Assembly (NCBI GenBank): GCA_013297775.1
Contig: JAAFIL010000001.1
Coordinates: forward strand, 125,711 to 189,710
Length of the DNA: 64,000 bases
Direction: 5' to 3'
Origin: Bacteroidota bacterium
GTDB taxonomy: Bacteria > Bacteroidota > Bacteroidia > B-17B0 > Aurantibacillaceae
Shown here: piece by piece, positions 26,691-36,162 of the stretch
How the letters are laid out: every line of letters begins with the position of its first letter
Numbering within the stretch: the stretch's first letter is position 1
Program-made: the position numbers and the translations under genes
Notes under the pieces: model-generated
The model's database searches: none
What the model saw: the letters and a program-made list of their open reading frames with translations, nothing else
What the model was told of the DNA's origin: nothing

Positions 26691-26722
26691 ACTCTTTTTT
26701 CTTTGCGAATCACTTTGCGAAC

Positions 26723-26797
26723 TTTGCGCCTTTGCGTGCCATTCAAAAACTCATCACAACACTCAACCCATCCCCCTCTTTGCGCCTTTGCGTGCCA
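26723..26797 (+). repeat. pair of 19-bp direct repeats (TTTGCGCCTTTGCGTGCCA)
   Basis: TTTGCGCCTTTGCGTGCCA occurs at 26723-26741 and again at 26779-26797; shorter CTTTGCG units precede the first copy. It lies between convergent genes. Similar CTTTGCG-type strings are widespread in bacterial intergenic DNA. Confidence 0.6.
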
Positions 26798-26856
26798 CTT
26801 TTCTCAAGCCCCATGTATTTAGCCTTCATTTTAAAAAGACTATCTCCACATCCAAT

Positions 26857-27582
26857 CTACTTTTCCAATTTTAATTTCTTAAAAATAGAAACATGCCAAA
26901 AAATAATGGTAGCTGGTGCAAATGCTGGAATTAAAGCAAACGGAAACCCTGTGATATCAATAACTCCCTGACTTCCTGTTTCTAAGTTTTGTTTCGTTAA
27001 ATAAAGTGCCGTAAACAACACATTTAATATATCGCATAAGCCGATAACATTCCAAATCAACGTAATCGTTTTATAATATTTGTATTTCTTATCAATACAT
27101 TGGGCAACAACAATAGCTGTTAGCGCGGCGAAAATATCGCCTAAGCCTGCCGAAAAAGCAAAGTAAGTAGGCAATGCGTCATAATACCATACAATGATAA
27201 AGAAAACACCAATAAGCCGAAAAACATGTAAGCGAACTAACACCGATAAAGGAATAGCATTTAAAAGCGTTTGGTAAACTTGCGTTCTAAAAATAAACAC
27301 AAAGTAAAAAAGTAAAAGTGGTAAAGTTGTAAAAAGTATAATTCGCGGCGGCATGGTGTTTACAAGAAAAAAGCCCGACCAACACATACACGCTACATAA
27401 AAATAATAAGCCAAGAAAAAAATAAAAGTGCCAATGACCAACTTTGAAACAACTGATTTTTCGAGTTTAGCAGCAATGCCGCCTTGTTTAAGAACTCGAC
27501 TTAAAAGGAAAACAGGAATTAAAATGCTTACTAAAAATAAAAGCGATACCCATTGCGGAACTGAATTGGTGAATACATCCAT
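26857..27582 (-). CDS. multi-pass membrane protein of unknown function
   Basis: 241 residues with seven or so hydrophobic segments (VSLLFLVSILIPVFLLSRV first, LIPAFAPATIIFWHVSIF last). Conserved-looking polar positions include the loop MPPRI and YDALPTYFAFSAGLGDIFAA. No enzyme motif seen. It lies 73 bases downstream of a Crp-like regulator in the same direction, so it may be its target or operon partner. Confidence 0.65.
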   Translation of the reverse strand: MDVFTNSVPQWVSLLFLVSILIPVFLLSRVLKQGGIAAKLEKSVVSKLVIGTFIFFLAYYFYVACMCWSGFFLVNTMPPRIILFTTLPLLLFYFVFIFRTQVYQTLLNAIPLSVLVRLHVFRLIGVFFIIVWYYDALPTYFAFSAGLGDIFAALTAIVVAQCIDKKYKYYKTITLIWNVIGLCDILNVLFTALYLTKQNLETGSQGVIDITGFPFALIPAFAPATIIFWHVSIFKKLKLEK

Positions 27583-27655
27583 AACTTTAATTATTTAATT
27601 AATGGAACAAAGATGAATTAAACTTTAATCAATACACTTCGCATTTGACAAGAAA

Positions 27656-28237
27656 TTACTTTTGTGTAATTTCTTTTCTGATTCGACTCAACGAAGTATC
27701 TGTAATACCTAAATAAGAAGCAATTATTTTAAGCGACACATTTTGAAAAATAGCGGGATGCTGTTCGATGAGTTTTAAATAACGCTGTTCGGCAGTATCT
27801 TTAATCATACCAAGCATTCGCACTTTTAAATTTGAATAATTCGTAATCAGCATCATACGTCCTAACTCTCTAAACTCTGGCATCCCATGAAAATTAGCCT
27901 GCACATCTTCGTAACTCATTTTCCAGAGTACACAAGGCGTTATCGTTTGAAAATTTTCGGTACAGGGCTGTTGTTTAAAAAAAGATAACACATCGTTTAC
28001 AAAACAAAAAGGCGAATAAATATTGGTGGTTACTTCGTTGCCCTTGCTATCTAAGGTAAACGATCGTATAAATCCCGTTTCTAAAACAAAAGTTGCTTTT
28101 GAAATTTTACCTTCAATATATAAGTATTCATTTTTTTCAAGCTCTACCCTTTCAAATTTATTAGCCAATACCTGTGCCTTTTCATTGGTCATAGGAATGG
28201 TACGTTGAATAAAATGTTGCAAGTGTTCTGTACTCAT
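27656..28237 (-). CDS. Crp/Fnr-family transcriptional regulator
   Basis: 193 residues. Residues about 20-115 form a cyclic-nucleotide-binding-like beta-roll (KNEYLYIEGKISKATFVLET). The C-terminus holds a helix-turn-helix (NVSLKIIASYLGITDTSLSR). The phosphate-binding cassette of true cAMP receptors is not evident, as usual for these short Bacteroidota members. It probably controls the downstream membrane protein gene or itself. Confidence 0.85.
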   Translation of the reverse strand: MSTEHLQHFIQRTIPMTNEKAQVLANKFERVELEKNEYLYIEGKISKATFVLETGFIRSFTLDSKGNEVTTNIYSPFCFVNDVLSFFKQQPCTENFQTITPCVLWKMSYEDVQANFHGMPEFRELGRMMLITNYSNLKVRMLGMIKDTAEQRYLKLIEQHPAIFQNVSLKIIASYLGITDTSLSRIRKEITQK

Positions 28238-28353
28238 AAAAAAAGATAAACAACTTTATGCCAATAAATATACTGCTATTCTTTTCTCATCAACAACTAT
28301 TTTAAATAACTTCTTACAACACTGCAATGTCAATCTTTATTTTTTTACACGTA

Positions 28354-30765
28354 TTAAAACTTCAGCTTTAACCCTGCTAAAAAATTAAGAGGTGCAGCGG
28401 GCGCCAAATTGGTATAAGTATTCAACGTTTCGCCCACGTAGGCTGCATAAGTATAACCATTGGTAATATAACGGGTGTTAAATAAATTATAAATGCCTGC
28501 GGTAATAACAAGTTCTTTTAAAAGTTTACCACGGATGGTATAACCCATCAACACATCCATAACCTGATACGACGCAATAGAACGTTTTATGGTACTGGTA
28601 TTGTCTAAAAATTGTCTGCCCACATGTTTCCCTTGAAAAGTAATATCCAATTTTTTAATGGGCTTCAGCGTCATTCCAATGGCGGCAATACTATTGGGCG
28701 AAAACGAAATAGATGTATTTTGATGTTGAATAGCAACTTGCTTTACAAAGTTAAAGTTCACATCATTACTATCCACATATTCTGTAAACGATAAAATTTT
28801 ATTTTGTGAAAGCGTGAGGTTCCCGCTCAATCCTAAGAATGGTAACGCTTGCCAAACAAGCTCCAACTCTACACCTCTTCTAAAACTAGTACCTGCATTA
28901 ACACGGTTATACGCGCCCACATTATTAACTTGTCCGTTTAAAACTAACTGATTATTGTATTGCATTTGGTAAACATTTGCCACCCAATTTAATTTTTGAT
29001 ACTGTTGTCGCCAACCCAATTCCACATCTATCAATTGCTCGGCTTTAGGGCGAGAGTTAGGCGTAGATTGCACAAAGTCATCGCGGTTAGGTTCTTTATT
29101 TGCAATGGCAATAGAAGTATAAAAATTTGTATGTGCATTAACATCCCAACTCATGCCAAACTTCGGATTAAAAAATTTGAATTGGACAACTTGTGTTTTT
29201 TCATTTAGCAAATCATCAAAGCCTCTAAACCTATAATATACTTGGCGCATCTGTAAATCTAAAAACACATTGAATAAAGCACTGGGTTTAAAATTCGCTT
29301 TCAAATAAACATTCGCATCGTTTTTAGTAGCTGTATTAAAATAGTACTGGTGATCGAATCCTTTTGGGTTATTCTCGGCATTGTTAACCACCCTCCCAAA
29401 ATGCTTGTTGTGATAGGTGTTGTAACCCCCTCCCAAGGTTAAATCTAATCGGCTAGAGGCTTGATAATTTAAGTTACCCAGCCCACCCACAAACTGATTA
29501 GATAACCACAACCGCCTCACCATATCGCTGTTTGTAATAAGTTGCCCATCTCTCTCAAAATTTGAAAGGCCATATTTTTCAAATGCTTGATTTTGTTTAA
29601 ACTGCTCGTAATACCCCTTGCCCGCTGTGTGGTGCGCGGTTACATTAAATCGCCATTGCTTATTAATGGTATGAATAAAATGAAGCTGTGTGTTATTTTG
29701 ATTATAATTATCTGTTTCATTAGGATAATACTGAACCTTGCCAGCGGCATCGTAATACAAGCCCGCTGGGTTAAACGTGCGGTTTCCTTTTTTGATGCTA
29801 TCCTCTGGCACATAATACCACGCTTGATAGGTTTTCTCCCAACCATTAAAGTTAATGGCCTTCACTACTGTTTTTTTTCCATAGTAAGCCGCCGATGCGT
29901 AATACGACCGTAATAAAGAACTGGCGCGGTCTATGTAACCATCGCTTGTAATTTGTGAGCCTCTTAAATCAACGGAAAATTTTTTATTTAACAAACCACT
30001 GCCCACCGCTAAAGTATTACGAAATGTATTATACGAACCCGCCGTAGAAATAAGTTGTGCATAAGGTTTTTCGTTAAGTGTATTCGTTTCTAAATTGATA
30101 CTAGCTCCAAAAGCCCCAGCACCATTGGTAGAGGCACCCACTCCTCTTTGCACTTGAATGCTATTTACCGACGATACTAAGTCGGGCATGTTTACCCAAA
30201 ACGTTCCTTGCGACTCGGCATCATTAACAGGCACGCCGTTAATCGTAACATTTACACGCGTTGCATCGCTTCCACGGATGCGAATGCCTGTGTAACCAAT
30301 ACCATTGCCCGCATCGCTACTAACCACTACGCTTGGTAAATTATTTAACAAGAGCGGTACATCTTGTCCCAAATTTTGCTTATCCAATTGTGCTTTCGAT
30401 ACATCACTAAAAGCCATGCCACTGCCTTTGTTAACCCGCGATGCACTTACCATTACATCATCTAAGTTAACACCGCCCTCACTTAATACCAAGTTAAGAG
30501 GTTTGGTTTGCGGCACATCTATAGTGTCTAACACCGTTCTATAGCCCACCATTTTTGCACTCAATACATAACGCCCGGGTTTCACATTCAAAAAACGAAA
30601 CTGACCTTCTTCGTTACTTGTTGTGCTGTAATACGTTTGTAAAATACCAATGGCTACAAAGGGAGCAGGATTGCCATTACTAAAAACAAGATTACCTTGC
30701 AGCGTGTGTTGTGCTTTCATACAACAGCTTAATACTAATAGTAGTACTAAATTATACGTTTTCAT
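28354..30765 (-). CDS. TonB-dependent receptor, probably for thiamine or a thiamine precursor
   Basis: 803 residues. Signal peptide (MKTYNLVLLLVLSCCMKAQ), carboxypeptidase-regulatory-like domain (GNPAPFVAIGILQTYYSTTS), TonB plug (GYTGIRIRGSDATRVNVTI, then GVGASTNGAGAFGASINLET) and a 22-strand-type barrel with a C-terminal Phe. The gene is preceded by a TPP riboswitch at 30811-30924, which switches off thiamine genes when thiamine pyrophosphate is abundant. TPP-riboswitch-controlled outer-membrane receptors are known in Bacteroidota, so this receptor very likely takes up thiamine or a related compound. No thiamine biosynthesis gene is adjacent. Confidence 0.9.
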   Translation of the reverse strand: MKTYNLVLLLVLSCCMKAQHTLQGNLVFSNGNPAPFVAIGILQTYYSTTSNEEGQFRFLNVKPGRYVLSAKMVGYRTVLDTIDVPQTKPLNLVLSEGGVNLDDVMVSASRVNKGSGMAFSDVSKAQLDKQNLGQDVPLLLNNLPSVVVSSDAGNGIGYTGIRIRGSDATRVNVTINGVPVNDAESQGTFWVNMPDLVSSVNSIQVQRGVGASTNGAGAFGASINLETNTLNEKPYAQLISTAGSYNTFRNTLAVGSGLLNKKFSVDLRGSQITSDGYIDRASSLLRSYYASAAYYGKKTVVKAINFNGWEKTYQAWYYVPEDSIKKGNRTFNPAGLYYDAAGKVQYYPNETDNYNQNNTQLHFIHTINKQWRFNVTAHHTAGKGYYEQFKQNQAFEKYGLSNFERDGQLITNSDMVRRLWLSNQFVGGLGNLNYQASSRLDLTLGGGYNTYHNKHFGRVVNNAENNPKGFDHQYYFNTATKNDANVYLKANFKPSALFNVFLDLQMRQVYYRFRGFDDLLNEKTQVVQFKFFNPKFGMSWDVNAHTNFYTSIAIANKEPNRDDFVQSTPNSRPKAEQLIDVELGWRQQYQKLNWVANVYQMQYNNQLVLNGQVNNVGAYNRVNAGTSFRRGVELELVWQALPFLGLSGNLTLSQNKILSFTEYVDSNDVNFNFVKQVAIQHQNTSISFSPNSIAAIGMTLKPIKKLDITFQGKHVGRQFLDNTSTIKRSIASYQVMDVLMGYTIRGKLLKELVITAGIYNLFNTRYITNGYTYAAYVGETLNTYTNLAPAAPLNFLAGLKLKF

Positions 30766-30810
30766 TCGATATTTTTTATTGGCATAGCAAGAGGTTTGCT
30801 AACCGTATTA

Positions 30811-30924
30811 CTTTTTCCTACGCAGGCATTACCCTGATCAGGTTTCCGGAATGGCCCTGTTGACCGACTTTCCGAAGGGTATCATCTCAGCTTATTTATA
30901 ATTTAATAAAAACAAGCACCCCTA
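30811..30924 (-). promoter_or_regulatory. TPP (thiamine pyrophosphate, THI-box) riboswitch
   Basis: On the minus strand: AGGGGTGCTTG at the 5' end, CTGAGATGATACCCTTCGG in the pyrimidine-sensor arm, and ACCTGATCAGGGTAATGCC then TGCGTAGG in the pyrophosphate-sensor arm. These are the conserved TPP aptamer segments in the right order. A short hairpin (TAGCAA-ACCTC-TTGCTA) follows at 30785-30801 and may be part of the expression platform. The receptor ATG is 46 bases downstream of the aptamer. Confidence 0.95.
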
Positions 30925-30933
30925 AAGACATGG

Positions 30934-30965
30934 CGAAATTATAAAATAATTAAATGGTGTGCAAA
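30934..30965 (-). promoter_or_regulatory. promoter of the TPP-riboswitch transcript
   Basis: Minus strand TTTG (30965-30962), 20-base spacer, TAATTTCG (30941-30934), one mismatch to TAnnTTTG. Transcription would start near 30927, right at the 5' edge of the aptamer. Confidence 0.65.
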
Positions 30966-30997
30966 TTTTATGACAACAGCGTATCTTTTAAAGATGA

Positions 30998-31016
30998 TGT
31001 TGGTATTACACCAACA
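30998..31016. repeat. short hairpin between ispG and the riboswitch
   Basis: TGTTGGT and ACCAACA form a 7-bp stem around ATTAC. There is no T-run after it on either strand. It could mark the end of the ispG message, but this is weak. Confidence 0.25.
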
Positions 31017-31135
31017 AAAGAATTTCGTTTACGCAAAAAAATTATCTAAGATTTGAATTAGATTTGCCATTATATAAATAAGATTACCTCTGCAAATGCC
31101 CCCAACGCATACTTTAAAATTAATCGGCTAGGGCA

Positions 31136-33085
31136 TTACTTTTTCTCTACCCAATCGCCATGCGTTTTAATAAGTTCAATTAACTCATCCACCGCCTCTT
31201 CACTCTGAATATTTTTCTTTACCACCTCTTTGCCCTTATACAAACTAATTTTACCAGGACCCGTGCCCACGTAACCATAGTCGGCATCGGCCATTTCACC
31301 AGGCCCGTTTACAATGCAGCCCATGATTCCAATTTTTATCCCCTTTAAATGATCGGTACGCAAGCGTATTTTTTGGGTCGTTTCTTGCAAATCAAATAAA
31401 GTACGCCCACAACTTGGGCAACTGATGTACTCCGTTTTACTTATGCGCGTGCGAGTAGCTTGCAAAATTCCGAAACCCGTGCTGTTGCAAAGTTGCGTAC
31501 TCACACAACCTTTTTGTTTAATCCAAATGCCGTCTCCAAAACCATCTAACAACAAGCCTCCCAAATCGGTGCTGGCATACAATTGAAAATCCGATTCGCT
31601 TAAATCCTTAAAATTGCGTTTTAAAATAATAGGAGTTTTACAATGGGCAACCAACAAGTCTATTACCATGCGGCGAATTTCGGGCATAGCTGCTTCATTA
31701 AAACTATCTAAAACCAAAACAACCGTAGTCGTTACTTTCAGTTTTTCAATAAATGCAGGAGTCAGCGTTTTAATATCTACCGCCACAAAATTAAGTTGTG
31801 GATGTGTTTCTGCCGCCGTAAAAAATTCATCGGCACAAAACAAAGGATAACTACGCGGACTTACTTTTTTTTGCAACCACGTTTGACAATTATAAATAAT
31901 GCCCAACGTACCAGGAATCTCGAAACTCACATCCAAATCGCCCGCAAACACATAGTCCACCGCCATATCGCTCAAGTTCCATTTATCCAATGGCACCGAG
32001 TAATTGTAGCCTACACCAAACAAAGATGCCGCCGTAATTTCTGTTCGCATACTATAATCAGCAATAATACGTGGCACTTGATGCCCACCAATCGTAAGAA
32101 TTTCTTGCGTTTGACGGCGGTTATACTCAAATGGATTATACGGCAAATCGTTTGTTAATGCTGGCATAGCAGGGTGTTGCGCTCTCTTGGTATAACGCTC
32201 GGCTAAGGCTTTCGCAACTGGTATTTCAAACTCGGGCTCTTCTGTTAAACTCACCCGAATCGTATCGCCCAAACCATCCTCAAGCAAAGTACCAATGCCT
32301 ACTGCCGATTTAATGCGGCCATCTTCTCCATCACCAGCTTCGGTAACTCCAAGGTGCAATGGGTAATTGCGATGACTCTCTATCATTTTTGCCACCAACA
32401 AACGGTAAGCCTGCACCATCACCTGTGTATTACTCGCCTTCATCGAAATCACAATGTTATGGTAATTATGTTCTTCACAAATTCGTAAAAACTCAAATGC
32501 ACTTTCTACCATTCCTAAAGGCGTATCGCCATACCTACTCAAAATACGATCGCTTAAACTCCCGTGGTTAGTGCCAATGCGCATCGCCGTTCCATACTCC
32601 TTACAAATTTTCACAAGCGGCGTAAACCGTTCGCGAATGCGCTCTAACTCTGCCTCGTAGGCTTGGTCGGTATAATCAATGGTTTCAAATTTTTTCTTAT
32701 CGGCATAATTACCAGGATTCACGCGCACCTTTTCTATAATACGCGCAGCAAACTCGGCAGCATTTGGTGTAAAATGAATATCGGCACACAAAGGTGTATT
32801 GAAGCCCGCCAATTTTAATTCATTTTTAATAACTTGTAAATTTTTTGCCTCATTTAAACTAGGTGCAGTAATGCGCACCAATTCGCAACCCGCTTCTATC
32901 ATACGAATACTTTGAGCCACCGTGGCCTTTGTATCCATGGTATCGGTGGTAGTCATACTTTGCACACGAATAGGGTGGTGTGCGCCCATTAGCAAATCAC
33001 CAATACGCACCTCGCGCGTAACAAAACGGTGGTAAGCAGTTAAACTAGGAGCATAAATAAGCGGAGCGATTTTCATATACTTCAA
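31136..33085 (-). CDS. ispG: (E)-4-hydroxy-3-methylbut-2-enyl-diphosphate synthase, long form
   Basis: 4Fe-4S enzyme of the MEP isoprenoid pathway; converts MEcPP to HMBPP. 649 residues, against about 370 in E. coli, because the Bacteroidota and plant form has an extra domain between the TIM barrel (residues about 25-310) and the C-terminal cluster domain. Cluster ligands are the two Cys of CPSCGRTLFD and the Cys of GCIVNGPGEMADADYGYVG; the Glu there is catalytic. ATG at 33085 used; ATG at 33076 is equally possible. The -7-like sequence TACCTTTA lies upstream. Confidence 0.95.
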   Translation of the reverse strand: MKYMKIAPLIYAPSLTAYHRFVTREVRIGDLLMGAHHPIRVQSMTTTDTMDTKATVAQSIRMIEAGCELVRITAPSLNEAKNLQVIKNELKLAGFNTPLCADIHFTPNAAEFAARIIEKVRVNPGNYADKKKFETIDYTDQAYEAELERIRERFTPLVKICKEYGTAMRIGTNHGSLSDRILSRYGDTPLGMVESAFEFLRICEEHNYHNIVISMKASNTQVMVQAYRLLVAKMIESHRNYPLHLGVTEAGDGEDGRIKSAVGIGTLLEDGLGDTIRVSLTEEPEFEIPVAKALAERYTKRAQHPAMPALTNDLPYNPFEYNRRQTQEILTIGGHQVPRIIADYSMRTEITAASLFGVGYNYSVPLDKWNLSDMAVDYVFAGDLDVSFEIPGTLGIIYNCQTWLQKKVSPRSYPLFCADEFFTAAETHPQLNFVAVDIKTLTPAFIEKLKVTTTVVLVLDSFNEAAMPEIRRMVIDLLVAHCKTPIILKRNFKDLSESDFQLYASTDLGGLLLDGFGDGIWIKQKGCVSTQLCNSTGFGILQATRTRISKTEYISCPSCGRTLFDLQETTQKIRLRTDHLKGIKIGIMGCIVNGPGEMADADYGYVGTGPGKISLYKGKEVVKKNIQSEEAVDELIELIKTHGDWVEKK

Positions 33086-33162
33086 TAAAAATAAATAAAA
33101 CTTAAAGGTACAATTATTCCTTTTTATAACAGACCGTTAAAAGCATTGTTTAAAATATATTA

Positions 33163-33305
33163 GCGTGCCCCCTATTCAGTTTTTGGTGGTAAAAAGTTAG
33201 ACCAGTTAATGCAGTTTAGCTGAACGTGAAGTTAAAGGTTGGGGTCGTGCTGTCCATTATAGCTACTCCCTTTGTGTTGAGCGAAGTCGAAATAATCACT
33301 CACGC
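33163..33305 (+). repeat. GGGCGTG...CACGC interspersed repeat, copy B (short)
   Basis: Begins GCGTGCCCCCTATTCAG and ends ACTCACGC followed by AAAAAAAGG. Contains GGTTGGGGTCGTGCTGTCC (compare GGGGTCGGGTCATCC in copy A), TATAGCTACTCCC and TTGAGCGAAGTCGAAATA. It lacks the 48-base G+C-rich core of copies A and C, so it looks like an internally deleted form. Sits between ispG and uvrC, which diverge here. Confidence 0.7.
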
Positions 33306-33364
33306 AAAAAAAGGTAATGCAGTAGGTACTTGATCTTTTCTAAAAATCGAAATGTAAAAGTAGG

Positions 33365-33396
33365 TTTGCTTTTTCTTTTTTTCAAGCGTAACTTTA
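33365..33396 (+). promoter_or_regulatory. promoter of uvrC
   Basis: TTTG (33365-33368), 20-base spacer, TAACTTTA (33389-33396). The first possible start codon of uvrC, GTG at 33401, is only 4 bases beyond the -7 box, so the message has almost no leader. Confidence 0.65.
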
Positions 33397-33400
33397 AACT

Positions 33401-35212
33401 GTGGTTGAAACGTTTAGCACGCACATTATAACAATTTTAAAAACGCTCCCCGATACCCCGGGCGTTTATCAATACTTCGATAAAGACGAAAAACTATTGT
33501 ATGTAGGGAAAGCTAAAAATCTTAAAAAACGAGTAAGCTCCTATTTTACCAAACAGCACGACAGTAGCCGACTGCAACTAATGGTGCGAAAAATAGTAGA
33601 TATTAAAACCATTAAAGTAAACACCGAACTCGACGCACTTTTACTCGAAAATAATTTAATCAAAAGCCTCAACCCACGTTATAATATTAATTTACGCGAC
33701 GATAAAACCTACCCATGGATTATACTTAAAAAAGAACGCTTTCCCCGCTTGTTTCATACCCGCCAACAAATTAGAGATGGTAGCGACTATTTTGGTCCCT
33801 ATGCCAATGTAAAAATAATGTTTACACTCCTCGAAATTATTCGGCAAACTTATACCCTGCGCACCTGTAGCTACGACCTCAGCGAAGAAAATATTAAAAA
33901 AGAAAAATTTAGACCTTGCCTCGAATACCACATTGGCCGCTGCAAAGCCCCTTGCGCCAACAAGCAAAGTCTTAGCGATTACGAAGCCAACATTCACGAA
34001 ATTCGTCAAATTATTAAAGGAAATACCCACACCATTTTGCGCGAATTAAAACAAAAAATGAACCACCATGCCGAGGTGTATGAATTTGAAAAAGCCGAAG
34101 AATTAAGAGTAAAAATAGAACTTTTAGAATCTTATAAAAGTAAATCCACCATTGTTCATCCCAGCATTACACAAGTAGATGTATTTAATTTAATAAGCGA
34201 CGAAAAAAATGCTTACATCAGTTACTTTAAAATGGTAGATGGTGCCATTGTGCAAGGACACACTTTAGAACTCCGAAAAAAAATAGAAGAAACCGATCAA
34301 GATTTACTCATCTTCGCTATTCTCGAACTACGTCAACGGTTTAACAGCAATAGCCGCGAGTTAATAGTACCCTTTGAACCAGAAATAACGTTACCCGACT
34401 GCACTTACACCATCCCGAAAATCGGCGATAAAAAACAATTACTCGATTTATGTTACCGCAATGCTGATGCCCACAAACGCGAGCGCGAAAAACAAATTGC
34501 ACTTACCGATCCCGAGCGGCATACCGAACGCATCATGCAACAAATGATGAAAGACTTGCGCTTAACCGAAGAGCCCCGCCACATCGAAGGCTTTGATAAC
34601 AGTAACATACAAGGCGCGTATGCCGTTAGTGCCATGCCCGTTTTTATAGATGGAAAACCCGCTAAAAAAGAATACCGTCACTTTAATGTTAAAACCGTAA
34701 ATGGCCCCGACGATTTTGCAACCATGGAAGAAGTTATTTTTCGTCGCTACAGCCGGGTGTTAGAAGAAAATTTACCCATGCCTAATTTAATTGTTATTGA
34801 TGGCGGCAAAGGACAATTGGGTGCCGCCATGAATAGTTTGCAAAAATTAAACCTTGTAGGAAAAGTAGCTGTCATAGGCATTGCCAAACGTTTAGAAGAG
34901 ATTTATTTCCCTGGCGACTCCCTCCCTTTGTATTTAGACAAACGCAGCGAAACACTCAAAGTCATTCAACACATTCGCGACGAGGCGCACCGTTTTGGCA
35001 TTACCCACCACCGCAATAAACGTAGCCGCCAAACGTTTAAAACCGAGTTAAGCGACATCAAAGGCATCAGCGAAAAAACCGCAGATAAATTATTACTCAC
35101 GTTTAAAAGTGTAAAAGCCATTAAAGAAACACCCCTCAGCGAATTAGAAAACGCCATCGGTAAAAGCAAAGCCGCCTTGGTATTTCAATACTTTCAAGAA
35201 AACAAAGAATAG
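33401..35212 (+). CDS. uvrC: excinuclease ABC subunit C
   Basis: Makes the two incisions around a DNA lesion with UvrB in nucleotide-excision repair. 603 residues. GIY-YIG nuclease near residues 15-95 (GVYQYFDKDEKLLYVGKAKN), Cys-rich loop (RPCLEYHIGRCKAPC), UVR domain near 225 (HAEVYEFEKAEELRVKIELL), RNase H-like second nuclease (EGFDNSNIQGAYAVSAMPVF and LIVIDGGKGQLGAA) and C-terminal helix-hairpin-helix (LSDIKGISEKTADKLLLTF). The start may be GTG 33401 or TTG 33404; ATG is absent. Very short leader, see promoter. Confidence 0.95.
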   Translation: MVETFSTHIITILKTLPDTPGVYQYFDKDEKLLYVGKAKNLKKRVSSYFTKQHDSSRLQLMVRKIVDIKTIKVNTELDALLLENNLIKSLNPRYNINLRDDKTYPWIILKKERFPRLFHTRQQIRDGSDYFGPYANVKIMFTLLEIIRQTYTLRTCSYDLSEENIKKEKFRPCLEYHIGRCKAPCANKQSLSDYEANIHEIRQIIKGNTHTILRELKQKMNHHAEVYEFEKAEELRVKIELLESYKSKSTIVHPSITQVDVFNLISDEKNAYISYFKMVDGAIVQGHTLELRKKIEETDQDLLIFAILELRQRFNSNSRELIVPFEPEITLPDCTYTIPKIGDKKQLLDLCYRNADAHKREREKQIALTDPERHTERIMQQMMKDLRLTEEPRHIEGFDNSNIQGAYAVSAMPVFIDGKPAKKEYRHFNVKTVNGPDDFATMEEVIFRRYSRVLEENLPMPNLIVIDGGKGQLGAAMNSLQKLNLVGKVAVIGIAKRLEEIYFPGDSLPLYLDKRSETLKVIQHIRDEAHRFGITHHRNKRSRQTFKTELSDIKGISEKTADKLLLTFKSVKAIKETPLSELENAIGKSKAALVFQYFQENKE

Positions 35213-35289
35213 ATTTGTTTTAGGGGGATATTAAAAGTAACTATACTTTAGGCCAATCGTTTAATAAAAATTGACATTACTTTAAAAAC

Positions 35290-36162
35290 CTACTTTTTCT
35301 TCGGAATAATAATCGTATCAAAAAAAGGAGCATACCCCACAAAGCAACCAAACACCTCTTCGGGGTCGTTGTAATTACTTTTTACATTGGTTGGTGCCGA
35401 AAATGGATTGCCATTGCTGGCTTTGTTTTGGTAATAGGTATTCCAAAATTGATATTCACCAGTGCCTATCTGACAAAATTTAACGATAACCGTATCGCCC
35501 CGTTTATAAAACCCACGCTCGGGGTCGTCGCGAAAGGCTTGTACTTCATTGGGCTGTGGCCCACGGTCATAAGCAAAATCAAATCCTTTGCCATCTATAA
35601 ATTTATCTTCAAACGCACTATTAAAGGGTGCTGCAAAAAATTGATCTTTCGTTTTACGTTTCGAAAACCAACGGTAACAATTTCCTAAACCCGCTGGCTC
35701 ATTAAACCGTTGCCAAATAAACCCTAAACTATCTTGCTCGCCTTTAAAATACAAGCTATCTAATTTTACAGGCTCGCGTATAACCGTTTGACCCGTTATT
35801 ACTTTATCATTAACTCGAACCGTTAAAAAATACGTTTTACCTTGTTGCCCAATTACTTTTGTACCCAAGTAGAGGTAACCATTTTGTGGGTCGAGTTCTT
35901 TAAGTGTATCTATTACACTACCATCGCTTACGGTTACCAAAGCCCCTTTAATAAAGGCTTTTTGAGGTTGCGTAAAATCAAAACTTCCAAAGTAGGGAAT
36001 GGTATAAGACAGAAACACAATGGCAGGACCTCCTGTTTCGATGCTGGCCTCTACCACTATTTTTTGTTTAAACGCTGGTAACTTCACCTTCACATCTTTA
36101 CGACAAGAAACGAATGCAAGCCACACCATGAATACAACAACTATATATACTATCTTTTTCAT
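35290..36162 (-). CDS. DUF4249-family lipoprotein
   Basis: 290 residues from ATG 36162 (a TTG one codon earlier also fits). Lipoprotein signal with lipobox FVSC (Cys20), then the DUF4249 pattern: VEASIETGGPAIVFLSYTIP, GALVTVSDGSVIDTL and GKTYFLTVRV. The ATG overlaps the stop of the upstream TonB receptor as TGATG, so translation is coupled. Such receptor/lipoprotein pairs resemble SusC/SusD arrangements, with the lipoprotein probably helping substrate capture at the surface. Substrate unknown. Confidence 0.85.
   Translation of the reverse strand: MKKIVYIVVVFMVWLAFVSCRKDVKVKLPAFKQKIVVEASIETGGPAIVFLSYTIPYFGSFDFTQPQKAFIKGALVTVSDGSVIDTLKELDPQNGYLYLGTKVIGQQGKTYFLTVRVNDKVITGQTVIREPVKLDSLYFKGEQDSLGFIWQRFNEPAGLGNCYRWFSKRKTKDQFFAAPFNSAFEDKFIDGKGFDFAYDRGPQPNEVQAFRDDPERGFYKRGDTVIVKFCQIGTGEYQFWNTYYQNKASNGNPFSAPTNVKSNYNDPEEVFGCFVGYAPFFDTIIIPKKK

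Noticed and set aside
26687-26971. 94-codon open frame on the plus strand
   Set aside because: It translates the CTTTGCG direct repeats and then runs antisense into the membrane protein gene at 26857-27582.
31796-32158. 120-codon ORF on the plus strand
   Set aside because: Antisense inside ispG; no independent evidence.
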